A DNA stretch of 47,380 nt from Chlamydomonas sphaeroides (taxonomy: Eukaryota; Chlorophyta; Chlorophyceae; Chlamydomonadales; Chlamydomonadaceae). Both the position numbers and the translations under genes were made by a program. How positions within the stretch are numbered: position 1 is the stretch's first letter; each line of letters opens with the position of its first letter. The stretch spans positions 2,231 through 49,610 of the forward strand of contig BDDC01000664.1 of NCBI GenBank assembly GCA_001662425.1, in the 5' to 3' direction. Shown piece after piece: positions 45,175 through 47,380 of the stretch. The notes under the pieces are model-generated. The model was not told the DNA's origin. It searched no databases and worked only from the letters and a program-made list of their open reading frames with translations.

Positions 45175-45295
45175 CCGCCACATTGCCAGCGCCGCGCCGG
45201 CCGCGTGCTGCAGGAAGCTGCTGGCTTCCAGCGCACACAGGGCGCAGGTGGCCCCCGTGCGCCACCGCACCGCAGCGCAACCCGGAGATATCGAT
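45175..45295 (-). pseudogene. Orphan exon-2 fragment of the MYND family
   Basis: On the minus strand the sequence reads CALEASSFLQHAAGAALAMW followed by RRRRAP. This matches LSALEASGLLEHAAGAALALRRRG in exon 2 of copies A-E. Neither exon 1 nor exon 3 sequence is found nearby, and no splice sites suit it. It is a truncated sixth copy, evidence that the array once extended further right. Confidence 0.8.
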
Positions 45296-45313
45296 GAATT
45301 CACGTTTACGCAG

Positions 45314-45351
45314 GTTATAGATATTCTTCCTTTGACTTCGTTCTAGCTTGT
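45314..45351 (-). repeat. Dispersed 38-bp repeat, partner of 21567-21604
   Basis: The reverse complement reads aagctagaacgaagtcaaag followed by gaagaatatctataac, matching 21567-21604 with about three differences. It begins some 20 bp beyond the orphan MYND exon fragment. Confidence 0.7.
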
Positions 45352-46139
45352 ACTAAACCCGCACTTCCGGCTGCCTGCTGCTCGGTGGCGGAGTCACATC
45401 AGCATGAACCCACCAGGGACGTGCCCGAAACACAGGCCTGACAGCCATGATCCGAGCGCGAAGCCAGATCCTGACTCGTGGGGGATCGCAAAGCGCAGGC
45501 GCGTCCATCGTTCGCCAAGAGCGGTTTGTTGCAAGGTGGTTCCTCTTGTAATTCCTTGGCTTCCTGCTGGTTCTTATTGGACACCCCAGCGATGGCGGGC
45601 GACGGCAGCTGGGCTGGCCAGTGGGGTGGAGGCGGGGGGCGTCATCGCTGCATTCACACGCTCGGCACAGCGCTCGAACTGTGCCTGACCAGGGGAGCTC
45701 CCCTGTGCCTGACCAATAACCTGGCGTATGTCGACCGGACGGGACACACTACGGAGCGACGGCAGCGGACGGGTAGAAGTGTCGAGGACCCAGGGGTCAG
45801 CGGTTGGCTGCCTTGCCGAATTCGTTTGTATATCGTTCCGAGCGCATCACAAGGACGACGTCAGCGCAAAATGATGATCAATGGGCTGCAGCAGGGAGCG
45901 GCTTCCACAACCCTCGCTCCCCCGACAGCTTGCGTCAACTGCACTGCTTCACGTATAAGACATCGTTGCCTCCACCGTGGATTGCTCCTTCGCGCACATT
46001 GGTCACGCGCGCGTGGGCTTCCGTGACTTGACGTTTCGCTCGAGCCTTTTACAGACAGGCAAAGCGGTTCATTCACCTGCACGATAAACAGCAGCATCCG
46101 CATCTACGCATCCTCAGCCTACCTTGTCAGTGGGCCTCT
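45352..46139. other. Intergenic region, no supportable gene
   Basis: Plus-strand frames at 45478-46026 and 45804-46031 are open but overlap out of phase and lack domains or splice signals. The stretch should hold the upstream region of the SPATA20-like gene. Confidence 0.4.
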
Positions 46140-46181
46140 GTGTCAATTGCGCATTTCGTCAAGGAACGCGCAGAGCGCATG

Positions 46182-46922
46182 CGCTCCCTGGGCGCTTCGG
46201 CCCGGGGTGGGACCGCCAAGAGTGATAACACGCACGGCGTCGGCCCGCACAACAATCGCTGCATCACCGGCTGCTGCCCATCCTTGCCCCACCCCGGCCG
46301 CACCTCGCGCATGGGCCCTTTCTCCCGCTCCTCCGCACGCGGACCCGCCCAGCTTTGCGCCGCAGCGGCATCCTCCCGCAGCAGCACCCAGGCGACCGGC
46401 CAGGCCCTAAGCAGCAGCGGGCTGCTAGCCGCCATCCCCCTCCTGGGCTGCACACCCCCTCTCCCAACCACGTCATCCCCTAGCGCCATCACCGGCTCCC
46501 ACTCCATCGTCTCCCGGACCCAGGTCCCTACAGCCTTCACCCGGTCATCGGTTGTCGCCAGCTGCGCCCCCGGCGGCTGGCGCAGCGCGCTCGGCTTCGC
46601 CGCGTCGGCCTACTCCCCGGCCCGGGCCCACGCCCTCCCCCGGCACCCGCCCACCGTGCCCGCCGGCGCCCGCGGCCTAGCCCAGCCCTCCCGCTCCCCT
46701 CCTCCCCCTCCTCCCTCCCGCTCCCCTCCTCCCCCTCCTCCCTCGCCTTCACCTAGCTCCATGGCCCCGACCTCGGGCCGGCCCTCGGTGGCCGCTGCCT
46801 CGGTCGCCGCCGGAGGCCCCGGAGGCGCCGCCAGCGCTGGCGGCGGTTCCGGCACCGGGCGCCCCGCCAACCGTCTGGCGGCGGAGCAGTCGCCCTACCT
46901 GCTACAGCACGCTCGAAACCCG
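46182..46922 (+). CDS. SPATA20: SPATA20/YyaL-like (DUF255) protein, first coding exon, 3' partial
   Basis: The exon ends at 46922 with the family's opening motif NRLAAEQSPYLLQHARNP directly before a gtgcgt donor in phase 0. In SPATA20/YyaL proteins this motif (typically NRL-x-E-SPYLLQHA-NPVDW) begins the thioredoxin-like domain, which is followed by an alpha/alpha-toroid sugar-epimerase-like domain; both would lie in later exons outside the window. The start is uncertain. The frame is open from about 46140; ATGs occur at 46182 and 46761 (MAPTSGRPSVAAASVAAGG). The longer form would add about 190 residues rich in Ser, Ala, Arg and Pro, resembling an organelle transit peptide with a Pro-rich linker, so chloroplast or mitochondrial import is possible. 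The biochemical role of the family is not settled. Confidence 0.7.
46687..46745. repeat. Pyrimidine-rich 27-bp tandem repeat
   Basis: Two units of tcccgctcccctcctccccc followed by tcctccc lie end to end. In the SPATA20-like frame they encode two SRSPPPPPP blocks. Confidence 0.8.
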
Positions 46923-47380
46923 GTGCGTGGATGGGAGGCTGGTGGGGCCGCGACAGGTGGATGGAGGTTGGAAAGGCAGAGATCCTTTCGCGCGGGGATG
47001 GAAGCGGGGAGCTGGGCGGGGCCCTGGGAGGGGAGGCTCCTCCAGCCGAGGTCCTCAACCGGCGCGAGAGCAACCCGGCGAGGGGGCCCGGCTTGAGTAC
47101 CGCATGGAGGTGAGGGCGGCAGCGGACTCGGGGAGGGCGGCAGCGGGCTCGAGGAGGGCGGCCGGCGTGTGACCCCAGGGATCGCACGGGAGGGCCGGGC
47201 TAGGGGCCGCCTGCGCCAGTAGGCGGCGGTAGGCGGCGGTAGGCGGCGGTAGGCGGTAGGTGCCGCGAGTGTGCGCAACCCCACACATGCACGCCCGTCC
47301 AACCCGCCCAGCCCCCACTCCCCACTCCCCACTCCCCACTCCCCACTCCCCACTCCCCACTCCCCACTCCCCACTCCCCA
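46923..47380 (+). other. Start of SPATA20-like intron 1, with short tandem repeats
   Basis: After the donor the sequence has no exon I can identify up to the window end. It contains about four units of a 10-bp repeat (taggcggcgg, 47220-47255) and, from about 47311 to the end, about eight or nine units of an 8-bp repeat (cactcccc). The octamer array reaches the window edge, so its full length is unknown. Confidence 0.6.

Noticed and set aside
46127..46540. Minus-strand 137-codon frame opposite the SPATA20-like leader
   Set aside because: No family match or start context; the plus frame leads directly into a conserved domain motif.

Overview
The window looks like nuclear DNA of a green alga, most likely a core chlorophyte of the Chlamydomonadales/volvocine type. 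It is GC-rich and dense in GT-AG introns, coding exons favour G/C-ending codons, and minisatellites and low-complexity repeats are common. The protein families found (NOP14, BRCC36, SPATA20/YyaL and a lineage-specific MYND-finger family) are eukaryotic. There are no bacterial operons and no CRISPR, and I found no tRNA or rRNA gene. Two assembly gaps (runs of N) occur at 15018-15543 and 31529-31913.

Left end (1-7.5 kb, plus strand): three head-to-tail genes. These are the last two exons of NOP14 (ribosome biogenesis), a five-exon 224-residue protein I do not recognise, and a complete ten-exon BRCC36-type K63-deubiquitinase with an intact JAMM zinc site. Two introns here contain degenerate extra copies of neighbouring exon ends. 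A proline-rich tandem repeat follows at 8.5-8.9 kb.

Core (9.3-45.3 kb, minus strand): five tandem paralogues of a large protein of about 1,000-1,150 residues ending in a C-terminal MYND zinc finger, named A to E from left to right (transcription runs E to A). All share the same three-exon plan, with intron 1 in phase 2 and intron 2 in phase 0. A (9267-13457) and B (17093-20951) are open throughout. C (30449-34329) is interrupted by an assembly gap. D (36904 to about 40.6 kb) is a clear pseudogene. E (40859-44603) carries one single-base frameshift. An orphan exon-2 fragment lies at about 45.18-45.29 kb. Long stretches of the copies are nearly identical while others have diverged, which suggests gene conversion.

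Between the paralogues are a degraded retroelement-like endonuclease fragment beside the first gap (15.5-16.0 kb), a five-exon Ala/Pro-rich gene of unknown function (23.7-26.2 kb, minus), a 36-copy 17-bp minisatellite just downstream of copy C (29.7-30.4 kb), and several kilobases in which I see no supportable gene. The right end (about 46.2 kb onward, plus) holds the first coding exon of a SPATA20/YyaL (DUF255, thioredoxin-like) gene, whose intron runs off the window through short tandem repeats.

The plus-strand genes are ordinary housekeeping genes with no evident link to the MYND cluster, which is the unusual part of the window. Exon boundaries were inferred by eye from splice motifs, reading-phase agreement and paralogue or family comparison. 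No transcript data or database searches were used.
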